This document shows positions 11,001-23,703 of a stretch of DNA of 64,000 nt, one piece after another (positions within the stretch are counted from its first letter, which is position 1; each line of letters starts with the position of its first letter). The stretch covers positions 62,001-126,000 of the forward strand of contig NZ_LNUA01000032.1 of assembly GCF_009764355.1 (NCBI RefSeq), read 5' to 3'. Source of the DNA: Companilactobacillus bobalius (GTDB lineage Bacteria; Bacillota; Bacilli; Lactobacillales; Lactobacillaceae). Made by a program: the position numbers and the translations under genes. The notes beneath the pieces are model-generated. The model was not told the DNA's origin. It saw only the letters and a list, made by a program, of their open reading frames with translations, and made no database searches.

Positions 11001-12305
11001 ACGGCTTTTGGATATGTTAAAAATTATGAAGAGTTAACTGGTCAGAATTTCCGTAATGCTGAGGAAGAACGTCTGGCTATGGGTTCAACTGGTGTCAAGC
11101 GTACTACTGGTCAACATCCGGCTGGTATCATTGTTGTGCCAGATTATATGGATATTTTTGACTTCACGCCAATTCAGTATCCAGCGGATGATCAAACTGC
11201 TTTGTGGAAAACAACTCATTTTGATTTCCATTCTATTCATGATAATATTTTGAAACTTGATATTTTGGGACATGATGATCCCACAATGATTCGTATGCTT
11301 CAAGATTTGTCAGGAATTGATCCTAAGACCTTGCCAGTCAAAGATCCTGGGGTTATGGAGTTATTCAGAGGAACTGATTCACTAGATGTAACACCTGAAC
11401 AGATTTTCTCAAAGACTGGAACTTTGGGTGTACCTGAATTCGGTACACGTTTTGTTCGTGGGATGTTGGAAAAAACGCATCCAACTACTTTTGCCGAATT
11501 ACTACAAATTTCTGGATTATCACATGGTACTGATGTGTGGTTAGGTAATGCGGAAGAGTTGATTGATAAAGGTGTTGTGACTTTGAAGGAAGTTATCGGT
11601 TGTCGTGATAATATCATGATGGATTTGATTCACTATGGTATGGATTCACAGATGGCCTTCCAAATTATGGAGCATGTTCGTAAGGGACGTGGTATTCCTG
11701 ATGACTGGAAACAAGCCATGAAAGATGCTGATGTGCCTGATTGGTATATTGATTCTTGTTTGAAAATTAAATATATGTTCCCTAGAGCCCATGCGACAGC
11801 TTATATTATTATGGCGTTAAGAATTGCATACTTTAAGGTTCATCATCCACTTTATTATTACTGTGCTTATTTCTCAGTTCGTGCCGATGATTTTGATTTG
11901 GTTGCGATGACAACGGGTAAAGATGCCGTTAAGGCCTCAATGAAAGCTATCAATGATAAAGGGATGGATGCTTCTACTAAAGAGAAGAATCTTTTGACAG
12001 TTTTGGAATTAGCTAATGAATGTTTGGAACGTGGTTTTACAATCAAGATGGTTGATTTGGATAAATCGGATGCCTTTGATTTTAAAATTATTGATGATAA
12101 AACTTTATTGGCTCCATTCAATGCTATTCCTGGATTGGGTGATAACGTTGCTAAACAGATTGTGGCTGCACGTGAAGAACAACCATTCCTATCTAAACAG
12201 GATTTAGGAACTCGTGGTAAAGTTTCAAAGACAGTTATTGAATATATGACAGAAAATCATGTTTTAGATGGCATGCCAGACGAAAATCAGTTATCATTGT
12301 TCTAG
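8004..12305 (+). CDS. polC: DNA polymerase III PolC, alpha subunit
   Basis: PolC is the Gram-positive-type replicative polymerase with built-in proofreading. The 1,433-residue protein has, in order: N-terminal domain, OB-fold (about 230-320), PHP domain starting at [12 protein letters not shown] (about 330), inserted DnaQ-like 3'-5' exonuclease with DTETTG at about 420, the rest of PHP, a CPNC...CPKC zinc knuckle (from about 907), and the polymerase palm with PDIDLNFSG (catalytic Asp near 961). ATG 8004 lies 10 bases after AGGAAAG; an upstream in-frame TTG overlaps the ribosome-binding site. Confidence 0.97.
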   Translation: MSDTKQLFEILVKQIKLDSLLPSNDAFIDGKLNKLEVHKNSKRWTFFFEFKRVLPFNDFMTFVKALKASFDGIAQIDFEIKTTDSELSESDIKDYWNYVLNDCNVQSPMVLDKISQTPPHVENGQVFLDVSNSFMADFVDGKVIDGLQSEYSSLGFPDFRIRTNVDKAKYQEKTEAMKAANAEKTKQFQAKAKEVSAKKAAKPAGNVSKVGRKIPDDQEITQMVDIIEEDRNKVVEGYVFDIDVRKLKSGRSLLIMKVTDYTSSFSIKKFSNGEDDENFFASLDEGSWIRVRGNVQEDNFSRELVIMANDINVIKHELRKDTAEDENKRIELHAHTNMSQMDAIPSATDLIKRASDWGQTGIAITDHRALQAFPEAYNAGKKFGVKIAYGVEVDLVDEGNPIAYNLRDQALNGSEYVIFDTETTGLSAVYDSIIEIGATKMKDGEVIARFDKFINPGHPLSEVTTNLTSITNDMVKDAPDETVIVGEFMDFIGDDILVGHNVTFDMGFMNAALTRMGRPRLAMPVIDTLEMSRTLHSEYRNHKLDSLAKRYHIVLEHHHRADSDAETTGYLMYKLFDELEDKFGTRNVNQLNDHVGGEEAYKQARPSHAILLAKTQAGLKNMFKIVSYSMTRYFYRTARVPRRLLNKYREGIIVGSACENGEVFTSMMQKGYDDTRELAQYYDYLEVMPQTLYQHLIDIKIIKDEDALQEIIKNIVKLGKELDKPVVATGDVHYLDPHDKVYRDIVIKAVKSNALARRPELPDVQFRTTNEMFDEFDYMDQQTEQEIIVDNPKKIMDSIDEISPVKDKLYTPKMDGAEDEIRSLTMNKAHELYGDPLPELVQKRMDRELKSIIGNGFSVIYLIAQRLVYKSNKDGYLVGSRGSVGSSFVATMTGITEVNPLPPHYRCPNCKYSEFFTKGEVGSGYDLPDKACPKCGTDMKKDGQDIPFETFLGFKGDKVPDIDLNFSGDYQPVAHNYTKVLFGEDHVFRAGTIGTIADRTAFGYVKNYEELTGQNFRNAEEERLAMGSTGVKRTTGQHPAGIIVVPDYMDIFDFTPIQYPADDQTALWKTTHFDFHSIHDNILKLDILGHDDPTMIRMLQDLSGIDPKTLPVKDPGVMELFRGTDSLDVTPEQIFSKTGTLGVPEFGTRFVRGMLEKTHPTTFAELLQISGLSHGTDVWLGNAEELIDKGVVTLKEVIGCRDNIMMDLIHYGMDSQMAFQIMEHVRKGRGIPDDWKQAMKDADVPDWYIDSCLKIKYMFPRAHATAYIIMALRIAYFKVHHPLYYYCAYFSVRADDFDLVAMTTGKDAVKASMKAINDKGMDASTKEKNLLTVLELANECLERGFTIKMVDLDKSDAFDFKIIDDKTLLAPFNAIPGLGDNVAKQIVAAREEQPFLSKQDLGTRGKVSKTVIEYMTENHVLDGMPDENQLSLF

Positions 12306-12321
12306 GTATGGTTGTTATAAG

Positions 12322-12350
12322 TTGCTTTAATATTAAATATATGTTAAATT
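12322..12350 (+). promoter_or_regulatory. promoter upstream of rimP-nusA unit
   Basis: TTGCTT (12322-12327) and TAAATT (12345-12350) are spaced by 17 bases, with an extended-10 TG at 12342. It lies between polC and a perfect terminator hairpin that precedes rimP. Confidence 0.5.
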
Positions 12351-12375
12351 AACTACTAGTTAATTACTGATTAAT

Positions 12376-12402
12376 GAGTGAGCAGAAATGCTCACTCTTT
12401 TT
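12376..12402 (+). terminator. strong terminator or attenuator before rimP
   Basis: A perfect 9-bp stem (12376-12384 with 12389-12397), a GAAA tetraloop and a TTTTT tract. It ends polC transcription. Because a promoter-like sequence lies 26 bases upstream, it may also attenuate the rimP-nusA-infB operon. Confidence 0.88.
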
Positions 12403-12429
12403 ATTGCCGATTACTTTGGAGGAATGTCC

Positions 12430-12897
12430 TTGGATACAAAAGTTGAAGAATTAAAAGCCATTTTAAAACCAATCTTGGATCAACATGATTTCTTTCTTGT
12501 TGATTTGGAGTTCGTTCATGAACGTGGAGATTGGTATTTGAGAGTTTATGCAGATAAGAAGGGCGGTATCAGCATCGATGATTGCGCGCTTATTAGTGAA
12601 GAGTACGGTGAGAAGTTGGATGAATTGAATCCAATTGAACCTGCTTACTACTTAGAGGTTTCATCTCCAGGTGCAGAGCGCCCCTTAAAGAATGATGAAA
12701 GTCTTACTGATTATGTTGACGACTATGTGCATGCTTCTCTTTATCAAAAACAAGATGGTCAAAAAGCTTTTGAGGGAACTTTATTAGAGGTAACGGATAC
12801 TAAGATAACTTTGAACGTTAAAGTTAAGAATTTAAGGAAACAAGTAGAAATTAGTCGAGACAACATTGCTAAGATCAGACTTGCAATCGAATTCTAA
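12430..12897 (+). CDS. rimP: ribosome maturation factor RimP
   Basis: RimP assists late 30S subunit assembly. The 155-residue product has the conserved LVDLEFVHERGDWYLRVY and YYLEVSSPGAERPL segments of the family. TTG at 12430 is preferred: TTTGGAGGA sits 7 bases before it but directly abuts the ATG at 12424, and the ATG at 12388 lies inside the terminator stem. It is the first gene of the conserved rimP-nusA-ylxR-ylxQ-infB-rbfA operon. Confidence 0.95.
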   Translation: MDTKVEELKAILKPILDQHDFFLVDLEFVHERGDWYLRVYADKKGGISIDDCALISEEYGEKLDELNPIEPAYYLEVSSPGAERPLKNDESLTDYVDDYVHASLYQKQDGQKAFEGTLLEVTDTKITLNVKVKNLRKQVEISRDNIAKIRLAIEF

Positions 12898-12907
12898 GGA
12901 GAAAATC

Positions 12908-14113
12908 ATGAGTAAAGAAATGGTTGAAGCACTTGATGCGCTTGAAAGCGAAAAGGGCATCAAAAAAGAATATGTTATTGAATCACTAGAAGCTGCTCTA
13001 GTAGCTGCTTATAAGAGAAATTATAATCAAGCTCAAAACGTTAATGTTGAATTTGACACTAAAAAGGGTAATATACATGTTTATGCGGTTAAAGAAGTCG
13101 TTGAAGATGTTGTAGATGATCGTTTGGAAGTTAGTCTCGAAGATGCTCAAAAGAAGAGTAGAGGTTATGAAGTTGGTGACCACGTTCAAGAAGAAGTAAC
13201 ACCAAAAGATTTTGGACGTATTGCGGCTCAAACTGCTAAACAAGTTATCATGCAACGTGTTCGTGAAGCTGAACGTGATATCATTTATAATGAATACAGC
13301 CAATATGAACATGAAATCATCCAAGGAACAGTTGAACGTAGTGATAATAGATACGTTTATATCAACTTTGGTAAGATTGAAGCTGTTATGTCTAAGAATG
13401 ATCAAATGCCTGGCGAAACTTACAATTCACGTGATAGAATTCGTGTTTATGTAACTAAGGTTGAGAATGCTACAAAGGGACCTCAAGTCTTTGTATCAAG
13501 AACCGATCCAGGTTTGGTTAAACGACTATTTGAACAACAAGTTCCAGAAATATATGATGGAACTGTAGAAATTGTTTCAATTGCTCGTGAAGCTGGAGAT
13601 AGAACTAAGATTGCTGTAAAATCTGACAATCCTGATGTTGATCCTGTTGGTACATGTGTTGGTCCTAAGGGTGCCCGTGTACAAGCAGTTGTTGATGAAT
13701 TAAATGGTGAAAACATTGATGTTGTGCCATATGTTGATGATCCTGTCGACTTTATTGCTAATGCATTGAACCCTGCTGAAGTTATTGCCGTTCAATTTGA
13801 TGAAAATGATAAGAAACAATGTATTGTAATTGTACCTGATTATCATTTATCATTAGCTATTGGGAAGAAAGGTCAAAATGCACGTTTAGCTGCTAAATTG
13901 ACTGGTTACAAGATTGATATCAAGCCTGAATCACAAGTTGAATTTGTTGACGATAACGATCAAGATGTTGACATCAATGATGTTGAAAGTGGCAAGATCG
14001 ATATTGAAAAGACTCGTGAAAATGCTGCTAATGCTGATGATGCACAGAATCCTGCTGCAAATGATTCAGAAGATGTAGATGACGAAGACGATTCAACAGA
14101 CTCAGAAGAATAA
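12908..14113 (+). CDS. nusA: transcription termination/antitermination factor NusA
   Basis: NusA binds RNA polymerase and modulates pausing, termination and antitermination. The 401-residue protein has an N-terminal polymerase-binding domain, S1 domain (about 130-200), two KH domains (including GPKGARVQAVVDEL and AIGKKGQNARLAAKL), and a strongly acidic C-terminal tail. ATG 12908 follows AAGGAGAAAATC. It is in the operon with rimP and infB. Confidence 0.97.
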   Translation: MSKEMVEALDALESEKGIKKEYVIESLEAALVAAYKRNYNQAQNVNVEFDTKKGNIHVYAVKEVVEDVVDDRLEVSLEDAQKKSRGYEVGDHVQEEVTPKDFGRIAAQTAKQVIMQRVREAERDIIYNEYSQYEHEIIQGTVERSDNRYVYINFGKIEAVMSKNDQMPGETYNSRDRIRVYVTKVENATKGPQVFVSRTDPGLVKRLFEQQVPEIYDGTVEIVSIAREAGDRTKIAVKSDNPDVDPVGTCVGPKGARVQAVVDELNGENIDVVPYVDDPVDFIANALNPAEVIAVQFDENDKKQCIVIVPDYHLSLAIGKKGQNARLAAKLTGYKIDIKPESQVEFVDDNDQDVDINDVESGKIDIEKTRENAANADDAQNPAANDSEDVDDEDDSTDSEE

Positions 14114-14127
14114 GAGAGGTGATAGAT

Positions 14128-14436
14128 TTGCCAACTCGTAAGATACCTATGCGTAAAGATATTTTAACGAATAAGATGTATCCAAAAAGAGAAATGGTAA
14201 GGATTGTTAAGGATAAGGATGGTAACATCTCTATTGATCCAACTGGAAAGAAAGCCGGCCGTGGCGCTTATGTTGGATTAGATCCTGAAGCCATTAAAAA
14301 TGCAAAATCTAAAAAATCACTAGAAAAAGTATTCTCACATGCAGTACCAGAGAATTTTTATGATGAATTATTTGATTTTGTCGATCATCAAAAGGCTAGA
14401 ATGGATCTTTTTGGTGATTTAGGAAAGAAACATTAA
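14128..14436 (+). CDS. ylxR: YlxR family protein (RnpM)
   Basis: This is a small basic RNA-binding protein of the nusA-infB operon. Homologues have been reported to bind RNase P RNA (RnpM). The 102-residue product has the family elements RKIPMRKDI, KREMVRIV and GRGAYVGLD. The Cys residues found in some homologues are absent. TTG 14128 is chosen as start because AGAGGTG is 6 bases upstream. It overlaps ylxQ by one base. Confidence 0.88.
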   Translation: MPTRKIPMRKDILTNKMYPKREMVRIVKDKDGNISIDPTGKKAGRGAYVGLDPEAIKNAKSKKSLEKVFSHAVPENFYDELFDFVDHQKARMDLFGDLGKKH

Positions 14437-14732
14437 TGAACTCATTTTATAATTTTTTAGGGTTAGCTGTTAGAGCTGGTAAATTTATCAGTGGAACAGA
14501 ACTAACAATAAACGGCATTCGTGATGGCAAGGTAAAGCTAGTTATTATGGCTAGTGACTGTAGTCCGCGAACAATGAAAGATTTACATAATAAAGCGACT
14601 TACTATAAAGTACCAGTAATCGATACGGTAGATAGTGCTTCGTTAAAAACTGCTATTGGAAAAGACAGAAAAGTTATGGGAATAACAGATTTTGGATTTG
14701 CTAAAAGGTTAAAAGATATTATGGACAATTAA
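14436..14732 (+). CDS. ylxQ: L7Ae-family RNA-binding protein YlxQ
   Basis: A 98-residue ribosomal-protein-L7Ae-like protein, predicted to bind kink-turn RNA. The [15 protein letters not shown] and [16 protein letters not shown] segments are typical. Its ATG overlaps the ylxR stop (TAATG), showing translational coupling. The cellular role in this group is not settled. Confidence 0.9.
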   Translation: MNSFYNFLGLAVRAGKFISGTELTINGIRDGKVKLVIMASDCSPRTMKDLHNKATYYKVPVIDTVDSASLKTAIGKDRKVMGITDFGFAKRLKDIMDN

Positions 14733-14752
14733 CAATTAAGGAGAGTGATAGG

Positions 14753-17620
<2,868 letters not shown>

Positions 17621-17631
17621 GAGATGAGAAT

Positions 17632-17991
17632 ATGGTAAAACATCGAATTGGTCGAGTTGAACAAGAGATTCAAAAAGAAGTTAACGATATTCTTTTAAAA
17701 CGTGTTCGTGATCCTAGAGTTCAAGGGGTTACAGTAACTGGTGTTGAAATGACTGGTGATTTGCAACAAGCAACCATTTATTTTAGTATCTTATCTGAAA
17801 AAGCTAGTGATGTTGAAAAAACTCAAGCCGGCTTAGATAAAGCTACTGGACTAATTAGAAGAGAATTGGGTCAAAACTTAACGTTGTATAAAGTACCTGA
17901 ATTGGAATTTAAGCAAGATCAATCAGTTCGCTATGGTGAAAAGATTGATAAATTGATTGCTAAATTGCATCAGGATGAAGCAAACCGTTAA
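17632..17991 (+). CDS. rbfA: ribosome-binding factor A
   Basis: RbfA is a cold-shock-type 30S maturation factor with a KH-like fold. The 119-residue protein has RIGRVEQEIQKEVNDIL, the KRVRDPRVQGVTVTGVE motif and ATIYFSIL. It is the last gene of the nusA operon and is followed by a strong terminator. Confidence 0.96.
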   Translation: MVKHRIGRVEQEIQKEVNDILLKRVRDPRVQGVTVTGVEMTGDLQQATIYFSILSEKASDVEKTQAGLDKATGLIRRELGQNLTLYKVPELEFKQDQSVRYGEKIDKLIAKLHQDEANR

Positions 17992-18010
17992 TACAATTTG
18001 ATATAAAAAA

Positions 18011-18048
18011 GATAGGCAAATCCCGAAATGGATTTCCTATCTTTTTTT
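18011..18048 (+). terminator. terminator of the rimP-rbfA operon
   Basis: A 12-bp stem interrupted by one bulged base (18011-18023 with 18030-18041), a 6-base loop and seven T residues. Confidence 0.92.
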
Positions 18049-18057
18049 GTGACTTTC

Positions 18058-18086
18058 TTTTCATTATATAAAAATACTAGTAAAAT
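18058..18086 (+). promoter_or_regulatory. probable promoter of truB-ribF
   Basis: TTTTCA (18058-18063) and TAAAAT (18081-18086) with a 17-base spacer sit right after the rbfA terminator and 34 bases before truB. Confidence 0.45.
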
Positions 18087-18120
18087 CATTGTTAATGACA
18101 ATTTAGATACGGAGATTATT

Positions 18121-19032
18121 ATGGACGGAGTAATTCCATTAAATAAGGAAATCGGACAAACAAGTTCCGATTATGTTTATAAATTAAGAAAAGTATTGCA
18201 TACTAAGAAAATTGGCCATACGGGGACCCTGGACCCATTGGTAGACGGAGTTTTGCCTATTTGTGTAGGGCAAGCTACTAAGTTAGTAAATACTCTGACA
18301 GGCTCTCCTAAGGAATATGAGGGAGAGATAACTTTAGGTAGATCAACCACAACTGAAGATCGTGAAGGCGACACGGTTGAAGAGAAGAAATTAACTGAGC
18401 CAATTTCGAGTGAAAATCTACAGAAAGTTTTCCAACAAATGACAGGGAATCTAACACAAATTCCACCAATGTTTTCGGCAGTCAAAGTTAATGGCAAAAA
18501 ACTCTATGAATATGCTCGTGCTGGGCTTGAAGTCGAACGTCCGAAGAGACAGATTCATATTTATGATTTCCATATTATGGGAGATTCAATTTACGATGAA
18601 ACAACAGGATATCAAACATTGAGGTTTCATGTTAAGTGTTCTAAGGGCACATATGTAAGAACATTAGCAGTTGAATTCGGTCGCATCTTAGGATATCCCG
18701 CTTTTATGTCCCAACTTACACGAGTAAAGAGTGCTGGCTTTTCAATTGGGGAGACCTTCACTTTGAGACAAATTGAAGAGATGCTTGAGAACAATGATAC
18801 AAGCTTTTTAAAATCAATTGATGAGGTCCTGAGCTATGTCCCTAAGCATGAATTAACAGATGAAGAGTGGGAAGTACGTGTATCGCATGGCGGCTTCTTA
18901 GAACCGGAAATCGATTCAGATATAGAAGATCGTTTGCGAGTTCAAAGAGCAGGAGTAACCAAAGCACTTTACAAGTATGATAAAGTAAGAAATATGTGGA
19001 TTCCAGATTTAATGTTATTAAATAATAAATAA
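18121..19032 (+). CDS. truB: tRNA pseudouridine(55) synthase
   Basis: TruB makes pseudouridine 55 in the T-loop of tRNAs. The 303-residue protein has GHTGTLDPLVDGVLPIC with catalytic Asp at residue 38, and the CSKGTYVRTL segment. ATG 18121 follows CGGAGATTATT. A longer reading frame from 18028 would start inside the preceding terminator and is rejected. Confidence 0.97.
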   Translation: MDGVIPLNKEIGQTSSDYVYKLRKVLHTKKIGHTGTLDPLVDGVLPICVGQATKLVNTLTGSPKEYEGEITLGRSTTTEDREGDTVEEKKLTEPISSENLQKVFQQMTGNLTQIPPMFSAVKVNGKKLYEYARAGLEVERPKRQIHIYDFHIMGDSIYDETTGYQTLRFHVKCSKGTYVRTLAVEFGRILGYPAFMSQLTRVKSAGFSIGETFTLRQIEEMLENNDTSFLKSIDEVLSYVPKHELTDEEWEVRVSHGGFLEPEIDSDIEDRLRVQRAGVTKALYKYDKVRNMWIPDLMLLNNK

Positions 19033-19044
19033 AAGAGATTGAAA

Positions 19045-19989
19045 ATGCAGATTATTAAAGTTAAACATCCGCTTCTCAAGCAGCAACGTCCAACTGAGGA
19101 CACAGTTTTGATCATGGGTTTTTTTGATGGGGTACATCTTGGTCATCAAAAGGTTATCAAAACAGGGGTAGAGCTTGCTCAGAAGCATGGATTAAAATCA
19201 GTGTTATTGACCTTTGATCGTTCGCCCAGAACGGTGTATCAATACGAAAACGATTATAAATATCTTTCGACAATGGACCGAAAAGCTGAGTTAGTAGAAA
19301 AGCTTGGAGTTGATCAGCTCTATTTTGTTGAATTTGGTCAGACGTTTGCACAATTGAAACCTCAAGAGTTTGTTGATCAATATATGATTGATTTAAACGC
19401 TAAATTTGTCGTAGCTGGCTTTGATTATACGTATGGGAAGAAAGATGTTGCCAATATGCAGACCTTGCCACAGTACTCACACAATAAATTTGAAATTGTA
19501 ACTGTACCAAAACAAGTTTTAGATGATCAAAAGATTGGCTCTAGTGCGATTAAGAAATTTATTTCCGAGAATAAAGTAGAAGAAGCCAATAAATTTTTAG
19601 GCTACACTTATCAGAATCAGGGAACGGTGGTTCATGGATTACAACGAGGTCGAACTTTAGGTTATCCAACAGCTAATTTGGCAACCGAGGGTAATCAGTT
19701 AATTCCTTCAATTGGGGTTTATGCCACAAGAATTAAGGTCGGCGATACTTGGTACAATTCGATGACATCTGTGGGCTATAATGTAACCTTCAAAGAGAAT
19801 ACTGGAGTTACAATTGAAACTAATATTTTCGATTTTGACGCTGATATTTATGGTGAGCATGTGGCACTAGAATGGGTTAAATATTTACGTGGTGAAGTTA
19901 AGTTTGATGGAGCAAAAGGTTTAGTCAAACAATTGGAATTAGATAAGATTAATTCGCTTAAAGTTTTACCAAAAAAAAAGAGAACTTGA
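19045..19989 (+). CDS. ribF: bifunctional riboflavin kinase/FAD synthetase
   Basis: RibF converts riboflavin to FMN and then FAD. The 314-residue protein has the N-terminal adenylyltransferase domain (GFFDGVHLGHQKVI) and the C-terminal riboflavin kinase domain (GRTLGYPTANL). It is adjacent to truB as in most Firmicutes. The start is ATG 19045; an in-frame TTG at 19039 lies within the SD-like AGAGATTG. The stop codon lies inside the terminator stem. Confidence 0.96.
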   Translation: MQIIKVKHPLLKQQRPTEDTVLIMGFFDGVHLGHQKVIKTGVELAQKHGLKSVLLTFDRSPRTVYQYENDYKYLSTMDRKAELVEKLGVDQLYFVEFGQTFAQLKPQEFVDQYMIDLNAKFVVAGFDYTYGKKDVANMQTLPQYSHNKFEIVTVPKQVLDDQKIGSSAIKKFISENKVEEANKFLGYTYQNQGTVVHGLQRGRTLGYPTANLATEGNQLIPSIGVYATRIKVGDTWYNSMTSVGYNVTFKENTGVTIETNIFDFDADIYGEHVALEWVKYLRGEVKFDGAKGLVKQLELDKINSLKVLPKKKRT

Positions 19990-20030
19990 GTAAATGACAA
20001 TAGAGATGTCATCAAGAGTTCTCTTTTTTG
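19977..20030 (+). terminator. terminator after ribF
   Basis: An AGAGAACTTGA arm pairs with TCAA(GA)GTTCTCT, with an inner TGACA/TGTCA stem, and is followed by TTTTTT. The ribF stop codon is within the first arm. Confidence 0.82.
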
Positions 20031-20078
20031 ATTTCTGAAACTTTTTAGCAAATAATTCCAAAAATTGGGCGTGCATAC

Positions 20079-20107
20079 TTGACACTATAGGGATAGATTG
20101 TTATATT
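20079..20107 (+). promoter_or_regulatory. promoter of hrcA-grpE-dnaK
   Basis: A perfect TTGACA (20079-20084) and TATATT (20102-20107), spaced by 17 bases, just upstream of a CIRCE operator. Confidence 0.88.
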
Positions 20108-20115
20108 TTACATTG

Positions 20116-20142
20116 TTAGCACTCAGGTATGAATAGTGCTAA
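20116..20142 (+). promoter_or_regulatory. CIRCE operator (HrcA binding site)
   Basis: TTAGCACTC, nine bases, then TAGTGCTAA. This is the CIRCE inverted repeat with one mismatch in the right arm (T in place of the first G of GAGTGCTAA). Established role: HrcA binds it and represses the heat-shock operon. It starts 9 bases after the -10 box. Confidence 0.93.
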
Positions 20143-20158
20143 AAAGGAGGACGGTATA

Positions 20159-21205
20159 ATGCTATCACAACGTCAAGATGCAATCTTGAGAGAAGTCGTG
20201 CGCATATTCACAGATACCGGCCAGCCGGTTGGTTCGAAGACATTGATGAATGAATTACCTTTTCATGTAAGTTCTGCGACAATCAGAAATGAAATGGCAG
20301 TGCTTGAAGAAGTGGGTTACCTCGAGAAAACTCATCTTTCATCAGGCAGAATTCCTTCAGCGATGGGATATCGTTATTATCTGGATCATCTGGTACAACC
20401 AACTAGTGTACCGCAAGATATAGCACAGAGAATTGACGATGACTTTGGTAAAACATATCATCAAATTGATGATATTATCGAACAATCTGCCAAGATTTTA
20501 TCTCATCTAACTAGTTATACAGCAATCACATTAGGACCGGAGAGCAGTTCAGTTCTTTTAACAGGTTTTAGAATCGTTCCCTTGAATCCACATCAACTTA
20601 TGGCAATCATTGTCACAAGTGATAATAATGTTGAGAATAATATTTATACAATCGATGATGATTTTGATACTTCATTAATTGAAAAGATTGTTAACATTGT
20701 AAACGATAAGTTAGTTGGACAGCCTTTGCCTAAAGTTGTTCAGATGCTTCATACCGATGTTCCAGCAATTCTTTCCGAATATATGTATTCAACTGATGGT
20801 TTGTTGGATATGATGGATCAGCTCTTTAAGAAGGCTGGTGCTGAGAAGTATTACGTTGATGGACAATTGAATTTGTTAAATTATGCTAATAATGATGATC
20901 TATCGCAAGTTCAATCGTTGTTCTCAATCATCAATCAAAGTACTGATTTAAGAAAATTGATTGATCCAAGTATTTCTGACGATGCCATTAAGGTTCGTTT
21001 AGGAAGTGAACTTGGGAGTGATGCATTGAAGAATTACAGTATTATTACTGCTAATTATGATGTTGGTCATCATGGTAAAGGTGTTATTGCTTTATTAGGG
21101 CCAACGACAATGCATTATTCACAGTTGATAGGTTTACTTGGTGAGTTCAGAGTTGAATTAGCCAAAAGATTAATTGATTATTATTCAAGGTATGATGATT
21201 CTTGA
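20159..21205 (+). CDS. hrcA: heat-inducible transcription repressor HrcA
   Basis: HrcA represses class I heat-shock genes by binding CIRCE, in a feedback loop with GroEL. The 348-residue protein has the N-terminal winged helix with VGSKTLMNELPFHVSSATIRNEMAVLEEVGYLEK and the SSGRIPS motif. ATG 20159 lies 8 bases after GGAGG. The in-frame ATG at 20129 falls inside CIRCE and has no ribosome-binding site. First gene of hrcA-grpE-dnaK. Confidence 0.97.
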   Translation: MLSQRQDAILREVVRIFTDTGQPVGSKTLMNELPFHVSSATIRNEMAVLEEVGYLEKTHLSSGRIPSAMGYRYYLDHLVQPTSVPQDIAQRIDDDFGKTYHQIDDIIEQSAKILSHLTSYTAITLGPESSSVLLTGFRIVPLNPHQLMAIIVTSDNNVENNIYTIDDDFDTSLIEKIVNIVNDKLVGQPLPKVVQMLHTDVPAILSEYMYSTDGLLDMMDQLFKKAGAEKYYVDGQLNLLNYANNDDLSQVQSLFSIINQSTDLRKLIDPSISDDAIKVRLGSELGSDALKNYSIITANYDVGHHGKGVIALLGPTTMHYSQLIGLLGEFRVELAKRLIDYYSRYDDS

Positions 21206-21221
21206 AATTTAGGAGGAAGTA

Positions 21222-21788
21222 ATGGCAGATAAAGAAAAAGATCAAGATTTGAAGACTGCTAAAGAAGCAGCTCCCAAGACTGATAAGAAAGCTGATAAAA
21301 AATCAGCTAAAAAGGATGCTTTGGTTGATCCTAAAGATAAAGAAATCAAAGATCTTAAGGCTAAGAATGATGAGTTGTCAGACAATCTCTTAAGAACACA
21401 AGCTGAACTTCAAAATATGAACAAGCGTCATAGTAAAGAAGTTGCTAATATTCTTAAGTATGATGGTCAAAAATTGGCAACTGAGATTCTTCCCGTTATT
21501 GATAATCTTGAACGTGCCTTGGCAGTTGATGCTGACGATGATGCCAGTAAGCAACTTAAAAAAGGTATTGAAATGGTTCAACAACATATGGCTAAGGCAT
21601 TGGAAGATAACCATGTGATTGTTATTGACAATGCTGGTGAGAAATTCGATCCAGCAGATAGTCAAGCTGTTCAAACTGTTCCTGCTGATGATAAGCATAA
21701 GAAGGATACAGTCGTTCAAGTTTTACAAAAGGGTTATAAATTAGAAGATCGTGTACTTCGTCCAGCAATGGTCGTTGTTGCTCAATAG
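21222..21788 (+). CDS. grpE: nucleotide exchange factor GrpE
   Basis: GrpE releases ADP from DnaK. The 188-residue product has a charged Lys/Asp-rich N-terminus, a long coiled coil (about 40-90, NLLRTQAELQNMNKR) and the C-terminal beta domain (GEKFDPADSQAV...VLQKGYKLEDRVLRPAMVVV). RBS TTAGGAGG; 16 bases after hrcA. Confidence 0.96.
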   Translation: MADKEKDQDLKTAKEAAPKTDKKADKKSAKKDALVDPKDKEIKDLKAKNDELSDNLLRTQAELQNMNKRHSKEVANILKYDGQKLATEILPVIDNLERALAVDADDDASKQLKKGIEMVQQHMAKALEDNHVIVIDNAGEKFDPADSQAVQTVPADDKHKKDTVVQVLQKGYKLEDRVLRPAMVVVAQ

Positions 21789-21827
21789 TAAATAATTAAA
21801 TAAGAAAATTAAAAGAGGTTAAGGTTT

Positions 21828-23693
21828 ATGTCAAAAGTTATTGGTATTGATTTAGGTACTACAAACTCTGCTGTAGCCGTTCTTGAAGGCGGTTCTCCAA
21901 AGATTATTACAAACCCAGAAGGTGCAAGAACTACTCCTTCAGTTGTTGCTTTTAAAGACGGTGAAATCCAAGTTGGTGAAGTTGCAAAGCGTCAAGCAAT
22001 CACTAACCCAGATACAGTTTCATCAATCAAGCGTCATATGGGTGAAGCAGGTTACAAGGTTACTGTAGCCGGCAAATCATATACACCACAAGAAATTTCA
22101 GCATTCATTCTACAACACATCAAGAAGTTCTCAGAAGACTACTTAGGTGAAAAAGTTACAGATGCTGTTATCACTGTTCCTGCATACTTCAATGATTCAC
22201 AAAGACAAGCTACTAAAGATGCCGGTAAGATTGCTGGTTTGAACGTTCAACGTATCGTTAACGAACCAACAGCTTCAGCACTTGCTTATGGCCTAGATAA
22301 TGACAAGGGTGACGAAAAAGTTCTTGTTTATGATCTTGGTGGTGGTACATTTGATGTTTCCGTTCTTCAATTAGGTGACGGTGTCTTCGAAGTACTTTCA
22401 ACAAATGGTGACACACATCTTGGTGGTGATGACTTTGATCAAAAGATCATCGACTGGTTAGTTGAACAATTCAAGGCTAAGAATGGCGTTGATTTGGGAC
22501 AAGACAAGATGGCTCTTCAAAGATTAAAGGATGCTGCTGAAAAAGCTAAGAAGGACTTATCAGGTGTTGCTCAAACATCAATCAGTCTTCCATTTATTTC
22601 ATCAGGTGCTAATGGTCCACTTCACTTGGAAGAAACATTGACACGTGCTAAGTTTGATGAATTGACATCAGATCTTGTTGAAAGAACAAAGATTCCTGTT
22701 GACAATGCTTTGAAAGATGCAAATCTTACAAATTCAGATATTGACAAGGTTATCTTAAATGGTGGTTCAACACGTATTCCTGCTGTTCAAGATGCTGTTG
22801 CTAAATGGACTGGCAAAGCTCCAGACCACTCAATCAACCCTGATGAAGCTGTTGCTCTTGGTGCTGCTATCCAAGGTGGTGTTATCTCTGGTGATGTTAA
22901 GGATGTTGTTTTACTTGATGTTACACCTCTATCACTTGGTATCGAAACAATGGGTGGTGTCTTCACTAAGTTGATCGATAGAAATACAACTATCCCAACA
23001 AGCAAGTCACAAGTATTCTCAACTGCTGCCGATAATCAAAGTGCTGTTGATATTCACGTCCTACAAGGTGAACGTCCAATGGCTGCTGACAATAAGACTT
23101 TAGGTCGTTTCCAATTAACAGATATTCCTGCTGCACCTCGTGGTGTACCTCAAATCCAAGTTACATTCGATATTGATAAGAATGGTATCGTAAATGTTTC
23201 TGCTAAGGATATGGGAACAAACAAGGAACAAAAGATCACTATCAAGAGTTCATCAGGTTTGAGTGATGAAGAAATTGATAAGATGATGAAAGAAGCTAAG
23301 GAACACGAAGAGGAAGATAACAAACGTAAGGAAGAAGTCGATGTTAAGAATGACGTTGAACAAACATTATTTGCAACAGACAAGACTCTAAAAGACGTTA
23401 AAGGCAAAGTTTCTGACGATGAAATCAAGAAAGCCCAAGATGCTCGTGATGCTTTGAAGAAAGCTCAAGACTCAGGTGATCTTGAAGATATGAAGAAGAA
23501 ACGTGACGATTTGAACAAGATTGTTCAAGATCTTTCTGTAAAACTTTATCAACAAGCTCAACAAGCACAACAACAAGCTGGTGGCGATAAAGGTGCTGCT
23601 GGTACAGGTTCAGCTGATGATAAGAAGTCAGGCGATGACAATACAGTTGATGGCGACTTCTCAGAAGTAGATCCTGATAAAGATAAGAAATAA
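21828..23693 (+). CDS. dnaK: molecular chaperone DnaK (Hsp70)
   Basis: The ATP-dependent chaperone of the DnaK-DnaJ-GrpE system. The 621-residue protein starts with [14 protein letters not shown], contains [17 protein letters not shown] and [12 protein letters not shown] in the ATPase domain (1-360), then the substrate-binding domain and a disordered Gln/Ala/Gly/Asp-rich tail from about 575. Under HrcA/CIRCE control with hrcA and grpE. Confidence 0.98.
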   Translation: MSKVIGIDLGTTNSAVAVLEGGSPKIITNPEGARTTPSVVAFKDGEIQVGEVAKRQAITNPDTVSSIKRHMGEAGYKVTVAGKSYTPQEISAFILQHIKKFSEDYLGEKVTDAVITVPAYFNDSQRQATKDAGKIAGLNVQRIVNEPTASALAYGLDNDKGDEKVLVYDLGGGTFDVSVLQLGDGVFEVLSTNGDTHLGGDDFDQKIIDWLVEQFKAKNGVDLGQDKMALQRLKDAAEKAKKDLSGVAQTSISLPFISSGANGPLHLEETLTRAKFDELTSDLVERTKIPVDNALKDANLTNSDIDKVILNGGSTRIPAVQDAVAKWTGKAPDHSINPDEAVALGAAIQGGVISGDVKDVVLLDVTPLSLGIETMGGVFTKLIDRNTTIPTSKSQVFSTAADNQSAVDIHVLQGERPMAADNKTLGRFQLTDIPAAPRGVPQIQVTFDIDKNGIVNVSAKDMGTNKEQKITIKSSSGLSDEEIDKMMKEAKEHEEEDNKRKEEVDVKNDVEQTLFATDKTLKDVKGKVSDDEIKKAQDARDALKKAQDSGDLEDMKKKRDDLNKIVQDLSVKLYQQAQQAQQQAGGDKGAAGTGSADDKKSGDDNTVDGDFSEVDPDKDKK

Positions 23694-23703
23694 TAATTGT
23701 GAT

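Noticed and set aside
18028..18120. N-terminal extension of TruB
   Set aside because: It would begin within the rbfA terminator and lacks similarity to the family start.
20129..20158. Upstream ATG extending HrcA by 10 residues
   Set aside because: It lies inside CIRCE and has no ribosome-binding site; GGAGG matches ATG 20159.
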